The notes under the pieces: generated by a model | The model's database searches: none | What the model saw: the letters and a program-made list of their open reading frames with translations, nothing else | Told to the model about the DNA's origin: nothing | In this document: one piece after another, positions 16,900-26,229 of the stretch | Numbering within the stretch: the first letter of the stretch is position 1 | Layout: every line of letters starts with the position of its first letter | Program-made: the position numbers and the translations under genes | From: Chloroflexota bacterium | GTDB lineage: Bacteria > Chloroflexota > JAHJIN01 | Length of the DNA: 61,572 bases | Direction of reading: 5' to 3' | NCBI GenBank assembly: GCA_018823415.1 | Contig: JAHJIN010000548.1 | Span: 1-61,572, forward strand

Positions 16900-18039
16900 A
16901 TGAAACTTGAAACCCTGACCCACTCTATCGGACAACCCATGCCGGCCCTGCCAGCTCTGGATTCTGATGCCACGCTGGTGATCGTGTTTGGCGCCTCGAA
17001 CCTGATCGACAGGCCCGAGGCCATCCACACGATCGCACAGGCCTACCCCCAAGCCCATCTGGTAGGCTGCTCCACCTCGGGTGAGATATTTGGCGCCACC
17101 ATTGCCGACGATAGCCTGGCCGTGGGCGTGGTCCAATTTGAGCACACCACCCTGGCCACAGCCTTTGCCCCGGTGTCGGCGGCCGACGAATCCTATGCTG
17201 CCGGTCAGGCGCTGGCCCACGAGTTGGATCGTCCCAACCTGCGCGGCGTCCTCGTCTTATCCGACGGGCTCAATGTCAACGGTAGCGAACTGGTGCGCGG
17301 TTTCAATGCCGTGCTGCCGCCATCGGTGGTGGTCACCGGCGGGCTGGCCGGCGATGGCGACCGCTTTCAACGCACCTGGGTACTGCAAGACGGCCAACCC
17401 CGCAGCGGCATCGTCTCGGCCGTGGGCTTGTATGGCGACCACGTCCAGATTGCCTATGGCTCCAAAGGCGGGTGGGACATCTTTGGCCCAGAACGGCTGG
17501 TCACGCGCTCGCAGCACAACGTCCTTTACGAACTCGACGGCAAGCCAGCCCTGGAACTATACAAGACCTACCTGGGCGAGCGTGCCGCCGGTCTCCCGGC
17601 CACAGCCTTGCTCTTTCCCCTGGCCCTGCGCGCCGACCTGGACGACGAAAAACGCATCGTGCGCACCGTGTTGGCCGTGGACGAAGCCAACCAGTCCATG
17701 ACCTTTGCCGGCGACATACCCCAGGGCTATCTGGCCCAGCTCATGAAGGCCAACTTTGACCGGCTGGTAGATGGCGCGGCCGGCGCAGCCCTCATGGCCC
17801 GAGAGCAGCAGGCCGCCCAGGTGCCGGCCCCTATCCTGGTCATCGCCATCAGTTGCGTGGGCCGGCGGCTCGTGCTGGGCGAGCGCGTCGAAGAAGAACT
17901 AGAGGCCACGCTTGGCCTGCTGCCCCCCGGCACCCGGCAGATCGGCTTTTATTCATATGGCGAAATCGCCCCCTATGGCGTGGGCCATTGTGATCTGCAC
18001 AACCAGACCATGACACTCACCACCATCAGCGAGGAGTAA
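16900..18039 (+). CDS. FIST-domain sensory protein (FIST_N + FIST_C)
   Basis: 379-aa cytosolic protein made of the FIST pair. FIST_N covers about 25-215 (LVGCSTSGEIFG, VVTGGLAGDGDRFQRTWV, YGSKGGWDIFGPE) and FIST_C about 216-365 (ELYKTYLGE, ISCVGRRLVLGERVEEEL, GFYSYGEIAP, CDLHNQTMTLT). FIST proteins are thought to bind small ligands, possibly amino acids, and often sit next to signalling proteins. The next gene starts 6 bp after this stop. That gene carries an N-terminal LLERQL segment, which I recall as common in kinases located beside FIST genes. GGAGAA precedes the ATG at good spacing. Confidence 0.93.
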   Translation: MKLETLTHSIGQPMPALPALDSDATLVIVFGASNLIDRPEAIHTIAQAYPQAHLVGCSTSGEIFGATIADDSLAVGVVQFEHTTLATAFAPVSAADESYAAGQALAHELDRPNLRGVLVLSDGLNVNGSELVRGFNAVLPPSVVVTGGLAGDGDRFQRTWVLQDGQPRSGIVSAVGLYGDHVQIAYGSKGGWDIFGPERLVTRSQHNVLYELDGKPALELYKTYLGERAAGLPATALLFPLALRADLDDEKRIVRTVLAVDEANQSMTFAGDIPQGYLAQLMKANFDRLVDGAAGAALMAREQQAAQVPAPILVIAISCVGRRLVLGERVEEELEATLGLLPPGTRQIGFYSYGEIAPYGVGHCDLHNQTMTLTTISEE

Positions 18040-18045
18040 AAGGTC

Positions 18046-21000
18046 ATGCACCGCCTGCTTGAACGCCAGCTCCAAAAGTTGAAACTGGACGACGCTGCGC
18101 CCCCAGACTCCACAACCTGGTCGCAATTCCTGGCCCGAATCAACCAGAGCTATGTCGAATCTGACCAGGACCGGACCCTCCTGGAGCGCTCGCTCTCGAT
18201 CTCGTCTGCCGAGATGCACGAGATATATGAGCAATTGCGCGAGGCGTCCGAATTGCGCCTTGCCCAGGAGCGTCAACAAGCAGCGGAAGCGCTGCGCGAG
18301 AGCGAACGGCGATACCAGCAGATCATCGAGCAATCTGTGGACGTTTCCTACACGTGTGATCTAGGTGGGGTTTTCACCTATATCAGTCCCCAGGTGGAGA
18401 GACTAACTGGCCATGCGCCAGAGGAATTGGTCGGCAAGCATTTCACCGAACTGATCCCCGACGAATGGAAGATGCGAGTCCAGAACTTTTACCTGGATCA
18501 GCTTCGTAAGCGAACAACAGAGACCATTCTCGAGTTCCCCATCACCACCCAGGATGGCCAGGAAAAGTGGGTCGAGCAGACGGTCAAACTCCTCACCGAT
18601 GGCAAACAACGCACCGGGATCCAGAGCGTGGTGCGCGACATCACCGAGCGCAGACAAGCCGAAGAAGCCATACGAGAGAGCGAAACACGCTACCGCACCC
18701 TGTTCGAGACCGCCAATGACGCCATTTTTACTATGCGCGAGGATCGCTTTATTGACTGCAATCCAAAAACGCTCGAGGTATTTGGTGTCACCAGGGAACA
18801 GATCCTGGGGCAGCCACCCTATCGCTTTTCCCCCGAGTTCCAGCCTGATGGGCGCGACTCGAAGGAAAAGGCGCTAGAGAAAATTGAACAAGCCCTGGCA
18901 GGCAAACCACAATCCTTTGAGTGGCGTCATATCCGTTATGACGGTACCCCATTCGATGCCGAAGTGACGTTGGAACGGGTCGAGATCGCCGATCAGATAT
19001 TCCTGCAAGCTACTGTACGAGACGTAACCGAGCGCAAGCGTCTGGAGCAGGCCATGCAGGAATCGCTGGACCGGCGCGAGCGGCAAGTACAAACCGGCAC
19101 CGAGATCGCCCAGGACATCGCCAGCGCGCCGGCCCTGCCCGAACTGTACCAGCGCGTGGTCACGCTGGTCAAAGAGCGTTTTGGCTACTATCACGCGCAA
19201 ATCTTTCGCTATGACCCCGCGCGCAACGTGATGGTCCTGGTAACCGGCTATGGCCCGGCGGGCGAGCAGATGCGCGCCGCCGGCCACGCCCTGCCCTATG
19301 GCCAGGGCGTGGTGGGAACAGCCGCCGCCACCGGCGAGCCCGTGCTGGCCGCCGACGTGACCCAGGACCCGCACTGGGTCCCACATCCCACCCTGCCCGC
19401 CACCCGGGGCGAGTTAGCCGTGCCCATTACTCTGCGCGCCGAGGTGTTGGGCATCTTGGACGTGCAAAGCGATACCGCCGGCGCCCTCACCGAAGAAGAC
19501 CTGCTCTTGCTCCAGGGCTTGGCCGGTCAGATCGCTGTGGCCATTGAGAGTACCCGCCTGGCCCAGGAAAGCCGGCGCCGCGAGCAACAGGCCCGGGCCT
19601 TGTACGAAGCCGGTCAACTGGCCAACATCCTGGGCGAGTCGCTGGCCGAAGGTTTGCAAGACTTTTTCAGCCACCTGAGCACCTTGGGAGACTTTGACCG
19701 CTGGTGGGTTACCCAATTGGAACCAGACGGGCAAACCATGATCGGGCTGGCGGGACACTGGGAAAATGTGCCCGACGCGGATATGCGCCGCCCCATTGTA
19801 CTGGCAGATGAACCTCGGAACCCGGTCGTCCTGGCAGTTCAGAACCGCCAAAGCATCATCATCAACGACCCCATGCACGACGAGCGCCTGGCCGACCTGC
19901 CCCCGCACATCCGGCAAGCCGCGGGCAAATACATCACCGTGCCCATCATGGTGAGTGAGCAGGCGATGGGGGCATTTTCCATCGGCCGGTCCATCACTGG
20001 CGAAGACATTGGCCCGGCCGATGAGGAATTGGCTCGTACACTGACCAGCCAGGTGGCACAGGCTGCCCAGAACGCCCAGTTGTTCGAGCAAACCCACAAT
20101 GCCCTGGATCAGGTTCAGCAATCACAGCAATTCCTGACCACGGCCCTCAACAGCATCCCCAACCCGGTCTTTGTCAAAGACGAACACGGCGTATACATCA
20201 TGTGCAACCAGGCCTTTCTGGACTATTTGGGAACCACCGCAGAGCAAATCATTGGCAAATCGGTCTATGACCTATCCCCCAAAGAACTGGCCGACCAATA
20301 CCACGAGATGGACCTGGCGCTCTTTCGCAATCCCGGCACCCAGGTGTATGAATCCTCGGTCCAATACGCAGATGGCACCCTACACGACGTCATCTTTAAC
20401 AAGGCCACCTTTTCCAGGCCCGATGGCACATTGGGCGGCCTCATTGGCACCATTGTGGACATTACTGAACGCAAGCGGGCCGAGCTAGAAACCCAGGAAG
20501 CCCTGCGCGAGGCCGAACGCCTTTACCAGATGGTGAGTCGCGAAGGTTGGCAAAGCTTTCGCCAGCAAACCGGGCCAATCCAATACCAGTTTGTCCAGTC
20601 GCAGATTGTGCCCACGACAGACTTGTGGCATCCCCAGTTCCAGCACGCTGTCGAACAGCGGAACCTGGCGCGTCCCACCGACCAATCGCCAACTGCCGCC
20701 GCTCCCCTCATGGTGCGCGGCGACGAGGTCATTGGCGTGCTGGGCATAGAGCAAGACCCCCAGCGTCCACTCAGCCCCCAGGACTTGCAACTGCTGCAAG
20801 CCACCGCCGATCAGGTCAGCCAGGCCCTGGAGCGTGCCCGCCTGTTCCAGCAAGCCCAGGACGTCAACCTGCTGCTGGAAGCGCGCCTCCAGGAACTGGA
20901 CGTATTGAACGACATGGGGCGGCACATCGATCAGGTCCCGGCCATCTCCGAGTTTCTACAGTGGGCCGCCGAGCGCATGCCGGCTGCCATGCAATATCCC

Positions 21001-22452
21001 GACGAATGCCGGGTGGCGATCGCCCTCAACGGCGACGTCTATGGCGCCACTGAAGCCATTGACCTGCCCTGCCAGATCGTGCAAAGTCTGCGCGTGGGCG
21101 ATGAGGTCGTGGGTCAGGTCTATGTGGCCTATACGCGCGAGCGCCAGTTCCCGGACGGTGCCAGCGCCCTCCTGGGCGACATTGTACGGCGCGTCAGCGG
21201 GTACATCGAAAACCGGCGCTTGCTGGACCGGCTCCAGGCCTCGCTGACCGAAACCAGCACCCTGTATCGCGTGGGTCAGGCCATCAGCCAGTTGGGCTCG
21301 CTAGAAGACACCTTTCAGGTGCTCGCCCAGATGCTCACTGACCAACTGGGTTATAGCAGTTCGTGGCTGGCGCTGGTGGACCCGGCAGCGCAGCGGCTGC
21401 AGGGCGTCGCCGGCGCCGGGGTGGGCATGACTGGCGAATCAGCCCGGTCCACGGAACCGTTGGACCCAACCCCGGCTAACCCCACCATCCAGGCTGTCCT
21501 GCGCCAAGAAGTGATCGTCGTCAATGACATTGCCCACGACGAACGCGCCGCCGATATTCACCCGCCAGAGGACTTGCGCGAGATCATCGGACGTATGGCC
21601 GCCGTGCCGATCCGGTCCGGCGCCGAGGTTGTGGGCGTCATCTCGGTCGCGCGGCCGCTCAACGTGCCGCGCATCTCGCAACAAGATGTGAACCTGCTGG
21701 TGGCAGTGGCCGGTCAATCGGCCATCGCCTATCAGAACGCCCACCTGTTTGACCAGACCCAGACCGCCCTGGCACGCACCGAAGCCTTGTACGAGGCCAG
21801 CCGGGCCATCACCGCTGCTCATAACCGCCAGGAAATCGTAGATGCCCTGCTCGCCCACGTCGACCGCACCAACCTGGACCGCATCATGGTGACCCTCGTC
21901 GTTGGCACCATCGAAGGCTTGCCCCTGGTAGAAGTGCAGAGTTTGTGGGACCGGGCCGGTCAAGCCGAGGGCCTTTTGGGCAGTCGTTTTACGGCCCAAC
22001 AGGTTCCCCTCATCGCCGAACTGGGGCCGCAGGACGTGCTCCTGATCAACGATATAGCCACCTCGGCCGAGATCGACGATGTTACCCGCGCTACCTTTAC
22101 GCAACTGGGTGGTCAGGACATGGCGGTGATACCCATTAGCGCCGGCCAGCATGTACTGGGCTGGCTGCTGCTGCAAACCACCGCCGGACCGCACGAGTTT
22201 ACCGAGGAAGGCGTTCGGCCCTATATCACCCTGACCAGCCAGGCGGCCGTGGCCCTGGAAGGCCAGCAATTGTTGGCTGAAACCGAACGCCGCGCCCGTC
22301 GCGAGCAACTGATCCGCGAGATCACCACCAAGATCCGCGCCTCTACCGACCTGGACACCATTCTGAACACCGCCGTGCGAGAACTCACCACCAACCTAGG
22401 CGTGGCGCGTACCTTTGTCCAATTAGGCTCCGGGCCAGAAGAGACAACGTAG
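18046..22452 (+). CDS. Soluble multi-PAS/GAF sensor with half-GAF tail, no output domain
   Basis: 1468 aa. It opens with a helical segment (LLERQLQKLKLD, then DQDRTLLERSL and ISSAEM, residues 2-70) that is closely repeated in the STAS protein at 49259. Then PAS about 90-205, PAS 212-332, GAF 352-505, GAF 518-682, PAS 695-810, a degenerate GAF-like module 825-935, a compact GAF 950-1062 nearly matching GAF9 of the 2521-aa protein, GAF 1073-1235, GAF 1248-1408, and the half-GAF tail 1422-1462. No kinase, GGDEF, EAL or HTH is present. It follows the FIST gene by 6 bp and is probably coupled to it functionally; FIST-to-PAS/GAF signal transfer is inferred. Confidence 0.9.
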   Translation: MHRLLERQLQKLKLDDAAPPDSTTWSQFLARINQSYVESDQDRTLLERSLSISSAEMHEIYEQLREASELRLAQERQQAAEALRESERRYQQIIEQSVDVSYTCDLGGVFTYISPQVERLTGHAPEELVGKHFTELIPDEWKMRVQNFYLDQLRKRTTETILEFPITTQDGQEKWVEQTVKLLTDGKQRTGIQSVVRDITERRQAEEAIRESETRYRTLFETANDAIFTMREDRFIDCNPKTLEVFGVTREQILGQPPYRFSPEFQPDGRDSKEKALEKIEQALAGKPQSFEWRHIRYDGTPFDAEVTLERVEIADQIFLQATVRDVTERKRLEQAMQESLDRRERQVQTGTEIAQDIASAPALPELYQRVVTLVKERFGYYHAQIFRYDPARNVMVLVTGYGPAGEQMRAAGHALPYGQGVVGTAAATGEPVLAADVTQDPHWVPHPTLPATRGELAVPITLRAEVLGILDVQSDTAGALTEEDLLLLQGLAGQIAVAIESTRLAQESRRREQQARALYEAGQLANILGESLAEGLQDFFSHLSTLGDFDRWWVTQLEPDGQTMIGLAGHWENVPDADMRRPIVLADEPRNPVVLAVQNRQSIIINDPMHDERLADLPPHIRQAAGKYITVPIMVSEQAMGAFSIGRSITGEDIGPADEELARTLTSQVAQAAQNAQLFEQTHNALDQVQQSQQFLTTALNSIPNPVFVKDEHGVYIMCNQAFLDYLGTTAEQIIGKSVYDLSPKELADQYHEMDLALFRNPGTQVYESSVQYADGTLHDVIFNKATFSRPDGTLGGLIGTIVDITERKRAELETQEALREAERLYQMVSREGWQSFRQQTGPIQYQFVQSQIVPTTDLWHPQFQHAVEQRNLARPTDQSPTAAAPLMVRGDEVIGVLGIEQDPQRPLSPQDLQLLQATADQVSQALERARLFQQAQDVNLLLEARLQELDVLNDMGRHIDQVPAISEFLQWAAERMPAAMQYPDECRVAIALNGDVYGATEAIDLPCQIVQSLRVGDEVVGQVYVAYTRERQFPDGASALLGDIVRRVSGYIENRRLLDRLQASLTETSTLYRVGQAISQLGSLEDTFQVLAQMLTDQLGYSSSWLALVDPAAQRLQGVAGAGVGMTGESARSTEPLDPTPANPTIQAVLRQEVIVVNDIAHDERAADIHPPEDLREIIGRMAAVPIRSGAEVVGVISVARPLNVPRISQQDVNLLVAVAGQSAIAYQNAHLFDQTQTALARTEALYEASRAITAAHNRQEIVDALLAHVDRTNLDRIMVTLVVGTIEGLPLVEVQSLWDRAGQAEGLLGSRFTAQQVPLIAELGPQDVLLINDIATSAEIDDVTRATFTQLGGQDMAVIPISAGQHVLGWLLLQTTAGPHEFTEEGVRPYITLTSQAAVALEGQQLLAETERRARREQLIREITTKIRASTDLDTILNTAVRELTTNLGVARTFVQLGSGPEETT

Positions 22453-22462
22453 GAGGATGGCG

Positions 22463-24514
22463 ATGAGCACCACGCCGCAATCATCTCGTCCGCGATACGG
22501 CCCCGGCCTCAGGCGAGCGCGCTCTCTCACCACCCGGCTGGCGCTATTGAGCGCTAGCATCGTCATCGTGGCACTGGTACTGGTGGGGGTGGCGTGGCTC
22601 TCGCTGACTCGTCAAGCCGTGCAAAGCCAGGTGCAACAGCGCCACGAAGAACTGGCCCACCGCGTTGCCGTCCAGCTCTCTAACATGCTGGGAGACGACC
22701 CGCAGGTGTATTTTACCGGCATCTGGGGCATCCTCCGCGCGGTCGAGGTGGGCGATGAAGGCGTCATCTATCTGGTGGATGATCAGGGCCGCATGCTGGG
22801 CTATGCCGGCTTTGAGGGCCTGCAAGGCCAGGACGTGAGCCAACTGCCCATCGTGGCGGCTTTTCTCCAGCGCACACCGCAGGACGGCGAATTCATCGGG
22901 GTCACCGGCGAGCCGGCCATTGGCGCCTGGTACGCCCTGGACAATGGTTGGGGCGTCGTCGTAGAAACTCCGGCGCGCCGGGCTCTGGCTCAGATGAACG
23001 ATCTGGTGCTGATCTTGATCGTCAGCCTGATCGCCTCGGCGGTGGGGGCCACGTTGCTCTCGATTGGGTTTGCCCGGCGCATCACCCGCCCTCTGGATGA
23101 CCTGCGCCAGGGGGCCATCGCCATCGGACAGGGCGACCTGGATCACGTGATCCAGGTGCGCACCGGCGACGAGATCGAGGACCTGGCCCATCAATTCAAC
23201 CAGATGGCCCAGGAGCTCAAGTCCTCGCAAGCCGAGATCCGGGTCCACGCCCAAGAATTGGAGCAGCGGGTGGCCGATCGCACTCACGATCTGGAGCGCC
23301 GGGCCACCCTGCTGGCGACCGCCGCCGACATGGGCCGCGTGGCCGCTTCGATCCTAGACCCGGTCCAGCTCACTCGCCAGGTGGTCGATCTGGTGGGCGA
23401 GCGGTTCGATCTGTATTATGTGGGCCTGTTTCTGGTTGCCGCAGGACCAGACGGCGAGTATGCTGTGCTAGATGCCGGCACCGGCGAGCCCGGTCGCCTC
23501 ATGAAAGAACAGGGTCACCGGCTGCTGGTGGGGGGCACATCGATGGTGGGCATGGCCTGTGCTACCGGTCAGGCCCGTATTGCCCTAGACGTGGGCCAGG
23601 AGCGCGTCCGGTTTGACAATCCCCACCTGCCCCTCACTCGCTCCGAGATTGCGTTGCCCTTGATCGTCGGCGAGCACATACTGGGCGCCCTGGACGCGCA
23701 ATCGACCCGACCAGGTGCCTTTTCGCAGGAGGACATTGCCGTTTTGCAGCTGGTGGCCGACCAGGTGGCTGTGGCTGTGGAAAACGCCCGCATATTTTCC
23801 CACGAAGCCGGCGTACTCGAGGCCACCAGTCCCATCTATCGCGCCAGCCGCCGGCTCACCACAGCCCTGACCACTGACGAAGTGTCCACCGCCATCATCG
23901 ACTCGGTAGCCGAAACCGGGGCCGATGGCTGCGTCATCGTAGAATTCGAATTCACGTCGGCTGGCGAACCCGAGGCACTCTTGTACCGGGGCGTCTGGCG
24001 GCGGGATCGCGCTCCGCAGTTCAAGCCAGGGCTACGCCTTCCCATCTCTGCAAGCCCCTTCCCGTTGGACATGGTGGAGACGTTCTGGACCGTGGCCGAC
24101 ACAGAACAGGACGAAACGCTGCCGGAGAGCGCACGCCAGGTATTCGAGAACACTGATGCCCGGGCATTGGTCAACATCCCCCTGCGCGCGGCTGGCCGCA
24201 CGTTTGGGCAGGTGGTGGTACTGCGCAACACCCCCGGCACCTTCCCAGATACGGATCTGCGCCTCTACGAAACCCTGAGCGGTCAGGCCTCGGTGGCTTT
24301 GGAGCGAGCCCGGCTGCTGGAAGAGACCCGTCGCCGGGCTGACGAGGAAACTGCCCTGCGGACCATCAGCGACCGCATTGCCCAGGCGATAGACATAGAT
24401 GCCGTGCTATACAGCGCCGTGGAGGGGCTGACCCAGGCCCTTCACGCAACCGGCGCTTACATGGACCTGGGGGCAGTCCCGGCGGCTGAAGGTTTGTCCA
24501 GGGAGGAGCCATGA
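22463..24514 (+). CDS. Membrane sensor: Cache-like + HAMP + 2 GAF + half-GAF tail
   Basis: 683 aa. TM1 about 27-50, a periplasmic Cache-like domain about 55-170 (GVIYLVDDQGRMLGY, WYALDNGWGVVVETP), TM2 about 178-202, HAMP 203-255, coiled coil (ELEQRVADRTHDLERR), GAF 277-435 of the LYYVGLF type, second GAF about 447-610, and the tail about 617-660. There is no transmitter or enzyme domain. Start ATG 22463 is chosen because AGGAGG (22451-22456) directly abuts the earlier ATG 22457 and is correctly spaced only for 22463. It overlaps the next gene by 4 bp (ATGA). Confidence 0.9.
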   Translation: MSTTPQSSRPRYGPGLRRARSLTTRLALLSASIVIVALVLVGVAWLSLTRQAVQSQVQQRHEELAHRVAVQLSNMLGDDPQVYFTGIWGILRAVEVGDEGVIYLVDDQGRMLGYAGFEGLQGQDVSQLPIVAAFLQRTPQDGEFIGVTGEPAIGAWYALDNGWGVVVETPARRALAQMNDLVLILIVSLIASAVGATLLSIGFARRITRPLDDLRQGAIAIGQGDLDHVIQVRTGDEIEDLAHQFNQMAQELKSSQAEIRVHAQELEQRVADRTHDLERRATLLATAADMGRVAASILDPVQLTRQVVDLVGERFDLYYVGLFLVAAGPDGEYAVLDAGTGEPGRLMKEQGHRLLVGGTSMVGMACATGQARIALDVGQERVRFDNPHLPLTRSEIALPLIVGEHILGALDAQSTRPGAFSQEDIAVLQLVADQVAVAVENARIFSHEAGVLEATSPIYRASRRLTTALTTDEVSTAIIDSVAETGADGCVIVEFEFTSAGEPEALLYRGVWRRDRAPQFKPGLRLPISASPFPLDMVETFWTVADTEQDETLPESARQVFENTDARALVNIPLRAAGRTFGQVVVLRNTPGTFPDTDLRLYETLSGQASVALERARLLEETRRRADEETALRTISDRIAQAIDIDAVLYSAVEGLTQALHATGAYMDLGAVPAAEGLSREEP

Positions 24515-26226
24515 CCCAAGATCGCACCCCAGACATTGCCGCCGAGATCGCGTCCGAGTTGAACGCCTGGCGCACCCGGGTGCTGAACGTGCTGCTGATC
24601 GTGGTAGCCGTGGCGGCCCTGCCGGCCCTGGCGTTCGTCATCATCGAAGCGATCCCCTTTCCCGACCAGTGGCCGGCGGCCATCGTCTTCCTGGTGGTCT
24701 ACCTGTTCATCGCGGGATTGGCGGTCTGGCGACGATTGGATCCGCGCGTGCGAGCCGGGGGGCTGCTGCTGCTGGGCTATGCCACTGGCGTGTTGGCGTT
24801 CGCGCGTGGGGGACTGATTGGCGACGGACGCTTGTATCTCCTGGCGCTGCCGGTGTTGGCCCTGATCCTGCTCGGCGTGCGCGCCAGCCTGTTGATGACT
24901 GGCCTCAGCCTGCTCACCTATGTCTTTTTCACGATCACGGCCTATCTGGGCTGGATGGAGGACTGGCTGATCCGCTCGGCACAAGACCCACTGGCCCTCG
25001 ATAGCTGGATCTCGGCCGGTGCTGCGTTCGGACTGATCCTGATCGCAGTGGTAGCGTTGCAGTGGCTTTTCGCTCGCTTTCAGATGAACACGTTGCAGGC
25101 CGAACGCCAGGCTGCCACCGACCTGACCCAGACCCACGATCTGCTACGCGAGCGGGCCGAGGAACTGGAAAACGCCAATCGCCTCCTGGCCGAACGAACG
25201 GCGGCCCTAACCGCCGCCGCCGAGGTGGCCCAGCAGGTGGCCTCTCTGACCGACGAGCAGAGCATGATGGAGCGATTTGTGACCCTGCTGGGAGAACGTT
25301 TTGCGTCGGTCTACACCGGCCTGTTCCTCCTGGACGATGACCGGTCACACGTGGTCTTGCGCCACGCTTCCAACGAGGATGGGCGACAACTGGCCCAACG
25401 CAGCTACCAGGTCTCTATCGAATCCTCAGGACCAATTGGCCAGACACTCCGGGGCAAACAAGTCCACCTGACCCCCACGTCCCCGGCTGCCCTCCCGGCC
25501 GCCCCAGAGGCCCGGTGGCAGGTGGTTCTGCCGCTACTGGTTCGAGAAGAGCCCGTAGGTGTGCTTGATGTGCGCTTTGGCGAGGAGCAGCCTCCTTCTG
25601 ACGAGCGCATACAAGCCCTCCGCATCTTGACCAACCAGTTGGCCGCCGGGCTGGAGAACGCCCGGCTCTGGGAGCAAACGCAGGCCAACCTGGCGGAACT
25701 GAACCGCTTGCAGCAGACCATGTCCGGCCAGGTTTGGCAGCAGTTTGCCGCCACCCGGCCCGATCTGCACAGCTATCAGAGCGGGACAGACGCCGTGTCT
25801 CGGGAGGTATGGCAGTCGCTCTTTGCCCAGGCCCAGCAAGAGGCACGGCCGGTCAGCGCCCAGGAAAACGAACAATTCGCGCTGGCAGCGCCGGTCAAGC
25901 TGCGGGACGTGCCCATCGGCGCCATAGGATTTCACCGGCCGGTGGAGGCCGGGGATTGGCGACCAGACGAGATTGCCCTGGTGGAGAGAGTGGCCGAGCG
26001 CACGGCCCTGGCCCTGGAGAACGTGCGCCTGCTAAAAGATACCCAGCGCCGTGCGGCCCAGGATCGTCTCGTCGGCGAGATCAACACGCGCGTGCGGGCT
26101 TCGCTGGACCCAGACACCATCCTCAAAACCACGATACAAGAGCTGGGACAGGTACTGGGTGCAGACTTGGTTTCTATCCAGCTTGCCGGACCGACCCGGT
26201 CGCCGGCCACTGCGGAGAAGGAGTGA
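24511..26226 (+). CDS. Integral-membrane sensor: 6 TM + GAF + degenerate GAF + half-GAF tail
   Basis: 571 aa. About six membrane helices (25-185) with very short loops form the input region, followed by a coiled coil (about 190-230), a GAF domain (232-385), the shortened GAF-like module containing VWQQFAATRPDLHSY (about 395-505), and the tail starting RLVGEINTRVRASL (about 515-560). It lacks an output domain. The start codon overlaps the previous stop (ATGA) and is preceded by GGGAGGAG, so translation is coupled. The input could be a membrane-embedded ligand or membrane state; nothing identifies it. Confidence 0.88.
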   Translation: MTQDRTPDIAAEIASELNAWRTRVLNVLLIVVAVAALPALAFVIIEAIPFPDQWPAAIVFLVVYLFIAGLAVWRRLDPRVRAGGLLLLGYATGVLAFARGGLIGDGRLYLLALPVLALILLGVRASLLMTGLSLLTYVFFTITAYLGWMEDWLIRSAQDPLALDSWISAGAAFGLILIAVVALQWLFARFQMNTLQAERQAATDLTQTHDLLRERAEELENANRLLAERTAALTAAAEVAQQVASLTDEQSMMERFVTLLGERFASVYTGLFLLDDDRSHVVLRHASNEDGRQLAQRSYQVSIESSGPIGQTLRGKQVHLTPTSPAALPAAPEARWQVVLPLLVREEPVGVLDVRFGEEQPPSDERIQALRILTNQLAAGLENARLWEQTQANLAELNRLQQTMSGQVWQQFAATRPDLHSYQSGTDAVSREVWQSLFAQAQQEARPVSAQENEQFALAAPVKLRDVPIGAIGFHRPVEAGDWRPDEIALVERVAERTALALENVRLLKDTQRRAAQDRLVGEINTRVRASLDPDTILKTTIQELGQVLGADLVSIQLAGPTRSPATAEKE

Positions 26227-26229
26227 TCC